The translations under genes were made by a program, and so were the position numbers. A DNA stretch of 7,205 nucleotides from JAFCBV01 sp965370715 (GTDB lineage: Archaea; EX4484-52; B79-G9), in the NCBI GenBank assembly GCA_965370715.1, contig CBDUVQ010000046.1, positions 1 to 7,205 on the forward strand, given 5' to 3'. Shown piece after piece: positions 1 to 5,633 of the stretch (its first letter is position 1; the number at the start of each line of letters is the position of its first letter). The notes beneath the pieces are model-generated. The model was not told the DNA's origin, ran no database searches, and saw nothing but the letters and a program-made list of their open reading frames with translations.

Positions 1-577
1 GCTCTTTTGAGACAACCATGCGCATGAGGTCTGTAGATTCTACAACGCCGACAACCTTTCCGTCAACGTCTGTTACCGGAACCCTACTCAGGTTGTTATC
101 CCTCATAATAGAAACAGCCTTTCCGAGGCACTCGCTTTGCGTAACAGAATAAGGCATCGGAGTCATGAATTCTTTGGCAGCTTTTTTTGAAATCTCATTA
201 CTATCTGCAAGTGCGCGAATCACGTCCTGCTCAGAGATAATGCCCTCAAGCTTGCCCTCAGAAAAAACAGGAAGCGCCTTGTAGTTCAACCGGTACATAT
301 AATCTGCAACATCAATCAGGCTTGCATCAGGAGAAATCTTTGGTGGGTGAAGCAAATGGTTCTTAACTCCGGTCTTCACCTTCAGGCTTTCAGGGTCTCT
401 TGTATGCATGCGCAAAAGTTGCTTGTAACCAAAAAGCCCTGCGTACTCGCCATTCTCGAAAACAGCGACATTATGTATTTTTTTTTCAGTAAGAATCTTT
501 GCAGCACGACCTACGTACTCGCCTGCCTCGACACTTACAATGTCTTTTGTCATTACATCTTTTGCTTTAATTTCCAT
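1..577 (-). CDS. Multi-CBS-domain protein (N-terminal part, truncated by window edge)
   Basis: The minus-strand frame is open from an ATG at 577 to the left edge, giving 192 residues with no stop. Three CBS units are visible. CBS1 spans about residues 6-60 and opens with KDVMTKDIVSV. CBS2 spans about 80-128 (ISPDASLIDVA then ALPVFSEGKLEGIISEQDVI). CBS3 spans about 135-189 (EFMTPMPYSVT, then SRVPVTDVDGKVVGVVESTDL). CBS domains pair into Bateman modules that bind adenosyl ligands such as AMP, ATP or SAM. Three visible units suggest a four-CBS, stand-alone archaeal protein of roughly 280 residues, with the fourth unit outside the window; this is inference. No enzymatic domain is seen, so the regulated partner is unknown. 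The start is supported by AGGTG (588-584), 6 nt before the ATG. It lies 44 bp downstream of the orc1/cdc6 stop on the same strand, so it may be co-transcribed or use its own TATA box at 609-616. Confidence 0.9.
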   Translation of the reverse strand, partial: MEIKAKDVMTKDIVSVEAGEYVGRAAKILTEKKIHNVAVFENGEYAGLFGYKQLLRMHTRDPESLKVKTGVKNHLLHPPKISPDASLIDVADYMYRLNYKALPVFSEGKLEGIISEQDVIRALADSNEISKKAAKEFMTPMPYSVTQSECLGKAVSIMRDNNLSRVPVTDVDGKVVGVVESTDLMRMVVSKE

Positions 578-608
578 GTCAAACACCTAAATCAATTGTG
601 GCGCCTAA

Positions 609-616
609 ATTATAAA
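609..616 (-). promoter_or_regulatory. Candidate TATA box of the CBS-protein gene
   Basis: The minus strand reads TTTATAAT between the orc1/cdc6 stop and the CBS start. A start of transcription about 26 nt downstream would fall near 586, leaving a leader of only about 10 nt, with the AGGTG motif (588-584) at its very 5' end. The tight fit means the gene might instead be read from the upstream orc1/cdc6 transcript. Confidence 0.45.
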
Positions 617-621
617 AACAC

Positions 622-1647
622 TTACAATGTTGAATACTCCCGCCATCTTACATCCCCTGACGCGCTCACAAGACGAAGCGTGACAAGCTTTTCCATGTAT
701 GCGCGATATGTGCGCCCTGAAATGGGTTTGGCGGCAGTTTTCTTATACGCTTCAAAAAGCTCTGGTGAAGAAATCTTTCCTTTTTCCCTGATTATACTGT
801 AAAGTATTTTGTGGTGCTCAGTCAGAATCGCAAGTATCTGCTCTGCCTTAAGAGAACGAGCATCTTTTTGCGCGCGAATAAGATGTTCCTTTGCGATTTT
901 TGGAAGGCCGTCAGCTTCTGATGAAAGTGCGGCTTTTCTAAGGATTTCTATGCCGACTCTGGCATCCCCGTCAGCGCCGACAGCAGCGATTCTTATGAAA
1001 ACATCATCAATCGCGCTCGGAACGAATGCAAGATTTGCCCTGTCGCGAAGTATATCAATCATTTCATCGCGCGTGTATTTTGGAAACTCCAGAGTTTCCG
1101 GAGCAAGGGAACTTTTGATTCGGGGGTCAAGCAATGCCAGAGCATGCGCGTCATTTGAGATGCATACCACACCATATCCATTTCTTGAGAGGCTGTATAA
1201 AACATCCATGTCCTCAACGCGGTCGACCTCGTCAAGCACGACAACAATTTTTTTTGATTGGTTTGCCACATAGCCCTCAATATCTAAAAGAAGTTCAGAA
1301 CTCTGCTTTTTCGGGTTTGAAAATCTCATTGGCAAATCAGAAACTATTTTGGATAAAATTGCATGGGTTGACGGGTTTTTCCAGCAATTAACATATGATG
1401 TGCAAACTGACTGAGAGTATTGTGTGAGCTCACTCAAGACAGTATTTGAAATAGATGTTTTGCCGCACCCTGTCGGGCCATAAAGAAATAAATTCCTCGG
1501 CGCGCGCCCTGCCTCTGCTGGCTTAAGGCAAGCGCGAACGACATCTTTTTGTCCGTCCCGGGCATACATCCTGTCAGGGATATAAGCCTCTATTAGCGGT
1601 GTTTCGTCCTTGATGATGGTTGATTGCGCGCTGCAAGTAGAAGGCAT
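622..1647 (-). CDS. cdc6: Orc1/Cdc6-type replication initiator (AAA+ ATPase)
   Basis: This is an archaeal origin-binding initiator that recognises origin DNA and recruits the MCM helicase. Numbering is from the ATG at 1647 (341 residues). The AAA+ core has Walker A GPTGCGKT (about 57-64), Walker B VVVLDEVD (135-142), a sensor 1 asparagine in ISND (about 165) and the sensor 2 arginine in GDARVG (about 230). A winged-helix region fills roughly residues 272-340, including ISGRTYRAYMEKL. The length is at the short end for the family. The frame stays open to an earlier ATG at 1713 (363 residues), but the extra 22 residues would be encoded by the DNA that carries a TATA-like box at 1666-1675, and would leave only 47 bp for two divergent promoters. 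I therefore prefer 1647, probably a leaderless or near-leaderless start. It is divergent from the phosphate transporter gene and followed by the CBS-protein gene. The family identity is very secure; the exact start is not. Confidence 0.93.
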   Translation of the reverse strand: MPSTCSAQSTIIKDETPLIEAYIPDRMYARDGQKDVVRACLKPAEAGRAPRNLFLYGPTGCGKTSISNTVLSELTQYSQSVCTSYVNCWKNPSTHAILSKIVSDLPMRFSNPKKQSSELLLDIEGYVANQSKKIVVVLDEVDRVEDMDVLYSLSRNGYGVVCISNDAHALALLDPRIKSSLAPETLEFPKYTRDEMIDILRDRANLAFVPSAIDDVFIRIAAVGADGDARVGIEILRKAALSSEADGLPKIAKEHLIRAQKDARSLKAEQILAILTEHHKILYSIIREKGKISSPELFEAYKKTAAKPISGRTYRAYMEKLVTLRLVSASGDVRWREYSTL

Positions 1648-1665
1648 AAAGTTAATTGTGGGTGA

Positions 1666-1675
1666 TAAAATATAA
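1666..1675 (-). promoter_or_regulatory. Candidate TATA box of orc1/cdc6
   Basis: The minus strand reads TTATATTTTA, centred about 24 nt upstream of the ATG at 1647. Archaeal TATA boxes sit about 26 nt before the transcription start, so initiation would fall on or within a few bases of that ATG. No Shine-Dalgarno motif precedes it, which fits leaderless translation. Confidence 0.5.
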
Positions 1676-1690
1676 GGATGTTGCGCCGCC

Positions 1691-1718
1691 ATTAATAAAG
1701 GTGCGACCACCATAAAAC
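1691..1718 (+). promoter_or_regulatory. Candidate promoter region of the Na+/Pi transporter gene
   Basis: Two AT-rich, TATA-like stretches precede the transporter: ATTAATAAAG at 1691-1700 and CCATAAAAC at 1710-1718. They predict transcription starts near 1722 or 1740, giving leaders of about 39 or 21 nt. Neither matches the TATA consensus well, so the choice is open. Confidence 0.3.
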
Positions 1719-1735
1719 GATAACAACCGATAACA
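1718..1735. repeat. Tandem direct repeat CGATAACA, 10-bp period
   Basis: CGATAACA occurs at 1718-1725 and again at 1728-1735, exactly one helical turn apart, in the divergent intergenic region between orc1/cdc6 and the Na+/phosphate transporter gene. The position near the predicted transcription start of the transporter would suit a regulator binding one face of the helix. Function is inference. Confidence 0.5.
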
Positions 1736-1750
1736 TGCAGTCTCTATTGC

Positions 1751-1757
1751 AGGGGAT
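1751..1757 (+). promoter_or_regulatory. Shine-Dalgarno-like site of the Na+/Pi transporter gene
   Basis: AGGGGAT lies just upstream of the ATG at 1761, at a spacing suited to ribosome binding. It supports this ATG as the start, and no earlier in-frame start competes with it. Confidence 0.55.
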
Positions 1758-1760
1758 GTA

Positions 1761-3356
1761 ATGGATTATCTTGAAATTCTGTTCGGTTTTCTCGGCGGTC
1801 TTGGGTTATTTCTCTACGGCATTTCTATTCTGTCTGACAGCATGCAGAAAGCAGCAGGCAACAGGATTAAAAACCTCCTGAAAAGATTTACAGACAAACC
1901 AATAAAAGGAGTTTTTGTCGGCATTGCAGTGACCGGAATAGTCCAAAGTTCAAGCATTACAACAGTAACTGTGGTTTCTCTTGTCAATTCAGGCATCATG
2001 ACACTCGCGCAATCTGTTGGCATACTATTCGGCGCAGGGATTGGCACAACCGTGACTGCACAGATGGTGTCCTTTCCTATTGGAAAATTCTCTCTTCCGA
2101 TTATTGCGCTTGGTGTTTTCATCCATTTTCTCAGAAAACGCCATAACGGATATGCCGGGCAAATATTAATCGGCTTCGGGCTTTTGTTTCTTGGAATGGA
2201 AACAATGAAGCAGGGCTTTGCCCCACTAAGAGAATCCGAGTATCTTCTCAGCCTTCTGGCTGAGTTTGGGAAAACGCCTGCACTCGGCATTATGGCAAGT
2301 GCTTTGTTTACCGGAATCATACAAAGCTCAAGTGCAACAACCGCCATCATCATTGCAATGGCACAGGAAGGCGTACTCAATCTTCGCTCTGCAATACCAC
2401 TTATAATGGGCGCAAACATCGGCACATGCATCACAGCACTCCTTGCATCTTACGGCACCAATATATCTGCAAAAAGAGCTGCATTCATTCATCTGCTTTT
2501 CAATTCACTGGGCGTCCTGTTATTTTTGCCATTCATATCTCTTTTCGGGGATGTTGTTGGAACAACTTCTTCAGTTGCGGCACGGCAGATTGCCAATGCG
2601 CACACAATTTTCAATATAACCAACACACTGCTGTTCCTTCCGCTAATTCCTGTATTCATATATGCTGCCAAGAGGGTTATTCCCGGAAAGGATGAAGAAA
2701 TTGACGGCGGGGTTAAATACCTTGACAACCGCTATCTTGATGTGCCTTCGATTGCCCTTGGCAATGTGGAAAAGGAAGTCAAAAGGATGGCTAAAATCTC
2801 ACTTGAAATGCTCAGGGACTCGCGCAAAGTCCTGCTTGCAAGCGACAAAAGCCCTGTTAAAAGCATCCACAAAAAGGAGGTAATTGTCGACAACCTGCTT
2901 CAGGCCATCGGCAATTATTCAGTCAGGCTTTCGCAAAAGGAGTTGTCAAAGTCAGATGCCCGCAGGCTTTCTGCATTAGCCCACAATATCACGGATATTG
3001 AGCGGGTCGCAGACCATGCAATAAACATAATCGGCTCTGCAGAAAAAAAAGAGAAAGATAATGTAATATTCTCAAAAAAGGCGCAGGAAGAGCTTTCTGA
3101 AATGTTTGATAATGCCCTAACCATTTACAGCAACGCTATTGATATAATTGAAACACAGAATCTAAAAAATGTCAAAAAAGTCATGAATTTGGAAAATATT
3201 ATTGACAAAAACGAAAAGGACTTTGAGAAAAACCACATTGCGCGCCTGAAAAGGAAAGTCTGCAACCCTGCTGCAGGCATCATATTCACAGAAATCCTGC
3301 ATAATTTAGAGCGCATTGGAGACCATTCTGTGAATGTTGTTGATAGGGTTGAATAG
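1761..3356 (+). CDS. Na+/phosphate cotransporter-type membrane protein with C-terminal PhoU region
   Basis: The 531-residue protein belongs to the PNaS (Na/Pi cotransporter II-related, NptA-like) family, which moves inorganic phosphate across the cytoplasmic membrane with sodium. The membrane half (about 1-305) contains the family's inverted-repeat signature twice: QSSSITT at 62-68 and QSSSATT at 188-194. Each is followed by a glycine-rich segment (GAGIGTTVTA about 91-100, GANIGTCITA about 217-226). From about 330 to 531 the protein is soluble and helical with two PhoU-like metal-site motifs, DIERVADHA (412-420) and NLERIGDHS (515-523). This fused layout is known in the family and probably lets the cytosolic part gate or sense transport. 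Phosphate specificity is inferred from family only. It is divergent from orc1/cdc6, and its 3' end faces the small gene at 3426-3761. It looks intact and full length. Confidence 0.94.
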   Translation: MDYLEILFGFLGGLGLFLYGISILSDSMQKAAGNRIKNLLKRFTDKPIKGVFVGIAVTGIVQSSSITTVTVVSLVNSGIMTLAQSVGILFGAGIGTTVTAQMVSFPIGKFSLPIIALGVFIHFLRKRHNGYAGQILIGFGLLFLGMETMKQGFAPLRESEYLLSLLAEFGKTPALGIMASALFTGIIQSSSATTAIIIAMAQEGVLNLRSAIPLIMGANIGTCITALLASYGTNISAKRAAFIHLLFNSLGVLLFLPFISLFGDVVGTTSSVAARQIANAHTIFNITNTLLFLPLIPVFIYAAKRVIPGKDEEIDGGVKYLDNRYLDVPSIALGNVEKEVKRMAKISLEMLRDSRKVLLASDKSPVKSIHKKEVIVDNLLQAIGNYSVRLSQKELSKSDARRLSALAHNITDIERVADHAINIIGSAEKKEKDNVIFSKKAQEELSEMFDNALTIYSNAIDIIETQNLKNVKKVMNLENIIDKNEKDFEKNHIARLKRKVCNPAAGIIFTEILHNLERIGDHSVNVVDRVE

Positions 3357-3414
3357 ATTGCATTATCTGAGAACAAGAAAGAATGTGCCTTAACATACAG
3401 TCTTTAAGCGTTGG

Positions 3415-3419
3415 TTTTT
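3415..3419 (+). terminator. Possible oligo-T terminator after the transporter gene
   Basis: A run of five T residues lies about 60 nt past the transporter stop, in the 69-bp gap between convergent genes. Archaeal RNA polymerase can terminate on short T tracts without a hairpin. No stable hairpin was seen nearby, so this is weak. Confidence 0.25.
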
Positions 3420-3425
3420 CTGTAA

Positions 3426-3761
3426 TTACTGCTCTATTGGAGTGTAACGTTTACACCCTCCAAAAAGCTCGTTTATTTCAGTTATAATTGTGTTGCAGTC
3501 ATGGCCTCGCCCGAAAAAAATATCAATAGAATGTTCAACTGATTCAGGTTCTGGTATATCGCCCTTTTGTAAAATAGGTTCGCCGTCAACGTAATACCTT
3601 TCAAGAGGGTCTTCGCTAAGATTTGCTATTTGTGCGTACTTTTCAGACAATTTATGCTGCACATATTCAAGCAGTTCTTGGACAGCATTTACTCTAAAAA
3701 CCCCTATTGGTTTGAGTCTGCCTACAACATTTCCATAAACTAAGTTAAGAAAGACGTCCAT
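3426..3761 (-). CDS. Small conserved-looking protein of unknown function
   Basis: I do not recognise this 111-residue protein. It is predicted to be soluble, with a hydrophobic N-terminal strand (MDVFLNLVYG), a helical, charged stretch around 26-47 (VQELLEYVQHKLSEKYAQIA), an acidic, proline-containing middle (about 49-75), and a C-terminal strand-helix part (HSIDIFFGRGHDCN, then a helix) with two cysteines, C89 and C103. The frame stays open upstream to a TTG at 3824, but that would read through the promoter. The ATG at 3761 is preceded at 6 nt by GGTGG (3772-3768) and by TTTATAAA (3804-3811), which predicts transcription from about 3781. This neat TATA, leader and Shine-Dalgarno arrangement is good evidence that the gene is real. 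It is divergent from the TFB gene and convergent with the transporter gene. Function cannot be assigned from the sequence. Confidence 0.75.
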   Translation of the reverse strand: MDVFLNLVYGNVVGRLKPIGVFRVNAVQELLEYVQHKLSEKYAQIANLSEDPLERYYVDGEPILQKGDIPEPESVEHSIDIFFGRGHDCNTIITEINELFGGCKRYTPIEQ

Positions 3762-3803
3762 TATTAACCACCATTTAATTACTAAAAAGTGCTGCCAGAA
3801 ACC

Positions 3804-3811
3804 TTTATAAA
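3804..3811 (-). promoter_or_regulatory. TATA box of the small unknown gene
   Basis: TTTATAAA is centred about 26 nt before a predicted start near 3781, followed by a roughly 20-nt leader with GGTGG and then the ATG at 3761. It sits inside a direct repeat of ACCTTT (3801-3806 and 3811-3816, 10-bp period). Confidence 0.7.
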
Positions 3812-3813
3812 CC

Positions 3814-3832
3814 TTTCTATCCAAAATAGAAA
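3814..3832. repeat. Inverted repeat between the divergent TATA boxes
   Basis: TTTCTAT (3814-3820) and ATAGAAA (3826-3832) form a perfect 7-bp dyad with a 5-nt spacer, CCAAA. It lies directly between the TATA box of the small gene (3804-3811) and that of the TFB gene (3845-3851). This suits an operator that could control both promoters. The function is inferred. Confidence 0.5.
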
Positions 3833-3836
3833 ACTA

Positions 3837-3859
3837 CGAAAAGCTTTATATGCTTTTCG
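3837..3859. repeat. Perfect inverted repeat flanking the tfb TATA box
   Basis: CGAAAAGC (3837-3844) and GCTTTTCG (3852-3859) are exact reverse complements. The 7 nt between them, TTTATAT (3845-3851), are the TATA box of the TFB gene. The upstream arm covers where the TFB-recognition element (BRE) lies, and the other arm places the same sequence, inverted, downstream of the box. Confidence 0.7.
3845..3851 (+). promoter_or_regulatory. TATA box of the TFB gene
   Basis: TTTATAT is centred about 26 nt upstream of a predicted transcription start near 3874. That leaves a leader of about 19 nt containing a strong GGAGGT ribosome binding site before the ATG at 3893. Confidence 0.75.
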
Positions 3860-3880
3860 ATTCTGGTAAGATTATTTTTC

Positions 3881-3886
3881 GGAGGT
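3881..3886 (+). promoter_or_regulatory. Strong Shine-Dalgarno site of the TFB gene
   Basis: GGAGGT is 6 nt upstream of the ATG at 3893 and is the best Shine-Dalgarno match in the window. It fixes the start codon and suggests high translation. Confidence 0.85.
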
Positions 3887-3892
3887 CTTTCT

Positions 3893-4837
3893 ATGTCTAC
3901 AAACCCAAAATGCAGTCAGTGCGGGAACACTCATCTTATAAAGGATGATACGCGCGGCGAACTTATATGCAACAAGTGCGGCACAGTTGTCACGCAGGAT
4001 GAACTTGATACAGCGCCTGAGTGGAGGGCTTTTGATCCGCAACAGCAAGCGCAAAGGACAAGAACCGGCGCACCGCTGACATTCACAAAGCATGACAAGG
4101 GCATAGCCACCGAAATAGGAAAAGGCTCAGGAGAGCTTTATCGCGTTTCTGTCAAAAAGAGGGCACAATACTACCGCCTCAGAAAGTGGAACAAGCGCCT
4201 TACAAAGTCAAAGGACAGGAACCTTTCATATTCTTTATCAGAGCTTGCAAGGCAGGTCTCATACCTGGGGCTGTCAAAAGCAGTGCACGAGGAAGTCGGC
4301 AGGCTGTACGAAAAAGCAGTCACGCGCGGTCTTGTGCGCGGAAGGTCTATGGAATCCATTATTACTGCGCTTATCTACGCTGTAGCGCGCGAGCAGGGCT
4401 CGCCAAGAACGCTTTCAGAGCTTTCTGCTGCAAGCGGAATTGAAAAGCGCGAAATCGGAAGGGCATACCGCTATGTTGCAAGAGAGATTGGTATAAGGAT
4501 ACTACCTGCAACAGCGGTTGAGTACATTCCGCGCTTCTCCTCGCTTCTCGGGCTTTCCGGGAAGACGCAGGCAAAGGCAAAGAAGATTCTAAGCGACGCT
4601 GTGGACGAGGAAGTCACATCAGGCAAGGGTCCGACAGGTGTTGCAGCGGCGGCGCTTTACATCGCCGCAGTACTTCAAGGCGAGCGTAGGACACAGCGCG
4701 ACATAGCTGATGTTGTCGGCGTCACAGAGGTCACAATAAGAAATAGGTACAAGGACCTTGTCGAGAAGCTCGGAATTGAGGAAGAAGTTGAGAAAAAGGC
4801 TGCAGAAGTTGAAAACAAACTTGAAGTAAAAAAGTAA
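3893..4837 (+). CDS. tfb: Transcription initiation factor B (TFB, TFIIB homologue)
   Basis: This 314-residue general transcription factor binds the TBP-TATA complex and the BRE and recruits archaeal RNA polymerase. The N-terminal zinc ribbon has cysteines at 7, 10, 26 and 29 (CSQC and CNKC). The linker carries the conserved B-finger/reader region, with PEWRAFD at about 42-48 and RTGAPLTFTKHDKG at about 57-70. Two cyclin-like repeats follow, roughly 112-200 and 206-297. The second ends in a helix-turn-helix (RTQRDIADVVGVTEVTIRNR, about 266-285), which reads the BRE. The C-terminal tail (EEEVEKKAAEVENK) is highly charged. The length is typical of the family and nothing is missing. It has its own TATA box and a strong GGAGGT site. 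It is divergent from the small gene at 3426-3761 and ends 3 bp before the stop of the convergent protease gene. The TATA box lies within a perfect dyad, which raises the possibility of self-control. Confidence 0.97.
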   Translation: MSTNPKCSQCGNTHLIKDDTRGELICNKCGTVVTQDELDTAPEWRAFDPQQQAQRTRTGAPLTFTKHDKGIATEIGKGSGELYRVSVKKRAQYYRLRKWNKRLTKSKDRNLSYSLSELARQVSYLGLSKAVHEEVGRLYEKAVTRGLVRGRSMESIITALIYAVAREQGSPRTLSELSAASGIEKREIGRAYRYVAREIGIRILPATAVEYIPRFSSLLGLSGKTQAKAKKILSDAVDEEVTSGKGPTGVAAAALYIAAVLQGERRTQRDIADVVGVTEVTIRNRYKDLVEKLGIEEEVEKKAAEVENKLEVKK

Positions 4838-4840
4838 TCT

Positions 4841-5587
4841 TCAAAGCAGCGCAAAGCCAACAGCTTCATCAAGGTTCGATACCTCAACCACACTGATTCC
4901 TGAAACTTCCGAGATGTCAATCACTTCAGTTTTTAACTCCTGATGACAGTATTCTGTTCGCCCCCATACCTTACAGATATCCTCTGAAGTATAGTTGACC
5001 TCAGTTGATAATCCAACAGGAACAAGCAGTATTGTTGCGCCCCCTTCTTTTGCTGCCTTTGCTTTCTCAAGTATTTTTCCTGCAGGACCAATTGTGCCGT
5101 CATGGTTTATGGTCCCGGTCATCATAACATCCGGGTTTATGCTTCTCTCTGACAATGCTGCAACTGCTGTCACAGTAAATGCAGCTCCTGCACTCGGTCC
5201 CTCAAGAAGAGTGGCGTCTGCTGAAAATTCAAAGAAAAAATCGGTCTTAGCATCATCAATTCCAGTGTAGTTTGATGCAAGCAGCACTGCCATGCGCGCA
5301 GACTGCCCAACGTCTACTGTGGAAAGCACATTATGAAGATTTATGTAAATATTGCCTGTGCCTGGCTTAGCTACAACGCCGACCTCTGCAAAAACTCCTG
5401 TATTATTTCTTGTCACAGCAGGAAGACGCATCACAGCTGCGCTCTCGTCAAACAGCACTTTTTTGGCACTATCTGAATAAATAAAAATTTTCTGCGTTTC
5501 CGAGTCAGTGTATGTTGTGCCTGTAATTATGCCTGCTGTAAAGACAAGAATTGTAAAAAGAACAAAAGTGGTTCTGGATAAAGTCAT
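4841..5587 (-). CDS. Membrane-anchored Lon-like (S16) serine protease domain protein
   Basis: Numbering is from the ATG at 5587 (248 residues). An N-terminal hydrophobic segment (about residues 7-24, FVLFTILVFTAGIITG) would anchor or export the protein. The rest matches the Lon proteolytic fold: catalytic serine in EGPSAGAAFTVTA (S132), strand motif MMTGTINHDGTIGPAGKI, and catalytic lysine in GKILEKAKAA (K175). The Ser-Lys spacing of 43 residues equals that of E. coli Lon (S679, K722). No AAA+ ATPase domain is present, so hydrolysis should be ATP-independent, as in the archaeal secreted serine protease group with an S16 domain (COG1750-like). Three N-X-T sequons (N61, N106, N198) and two cysteines (C205, C214) fit an outside location. 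A TTG-initiated extension to 5647 is rejected because it lies in the SRP RNA. A TATA box 26 nt upstream of the ATG indicates a leaderless mRNA. Substrate unknown. Confidence 0.88.
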   Translation of the reverse strand: MTLSRTTFVLFTILVFTAGIITGTTYTDSETQKIFIYSDSAKKVLFDESAAVMRLPAVTRNNTGVFAEVGVVAKPGTGNIYINLHNVLSTVDVGQSARMAVLLASNYTGIDDAKTDFFFEFSADATLLEGPSAGAAFTVTAVAALSERSINPDVMMTGTINHDGTIGPAGKILEKAKAAKEGGATILLVPVGLSTEVNYTSEDICKVWGRTEYCHQELKTEVIDISEVSGISVVEVSNLDEAVGFALL

Positions 5588-5610
5588 ATTGCTATATGCG
5601 CCCGAAATGT

Positions 5611-5618
5611 TATATACT
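5611..5618 (-). promoter_or_regulatory. TATA box of the Lon-like protease gene (leaderless start)
   Basis: The minus strand reads TAGTATATA across this site. Its centre is about 26 nt upstream of the ATG at 5587, so transcription should begin at or next to the start codon. No Shine-Dalgarno motif is present. It begins only about 16 nt beyond the predicted 3' end of the SRP RNA. Confidence 0.65.
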
Positions 5619-5633
5619 AAAATACGGAATAAG

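Noticed and set aside
347..802. Plus-strand 151-codon open frame across the CBS and orc1/cdc6 genes
   Set aside because: It runs antisense to two well-supported genes, spans their intergenic region, and its translation shows no domain.
809..1273. Plus-strand 154-codon open frame inside orc1/cdc6
   Set aside because: It is the serine- and arginine-rich antisense shadow of the AAA+ coding sequence and has no promoter or ribosome binding site of its own.
1648..1713. 22-residue N-terminal extension of Orc1/Cdc6 from an ATG at 1713
   Set aside because: It covers a TATA-like element, is outside the conserved domain, and would squeeze two divergent promoters into 47 bp. It is not fully excluded.
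1814..2434. Minus-strand 206-codon open frame inside the transporter gene
   Set aside because: It is antisense to the conserved QSSS-containing membrane region; the plus strand clearly encodes the protein.
3762..3824. TTG-initiated extension of the small unknown gene
   Set aside because: It would translate its own TATA box and leader; the ATG at 3761 has a properly spaced GGTGG.
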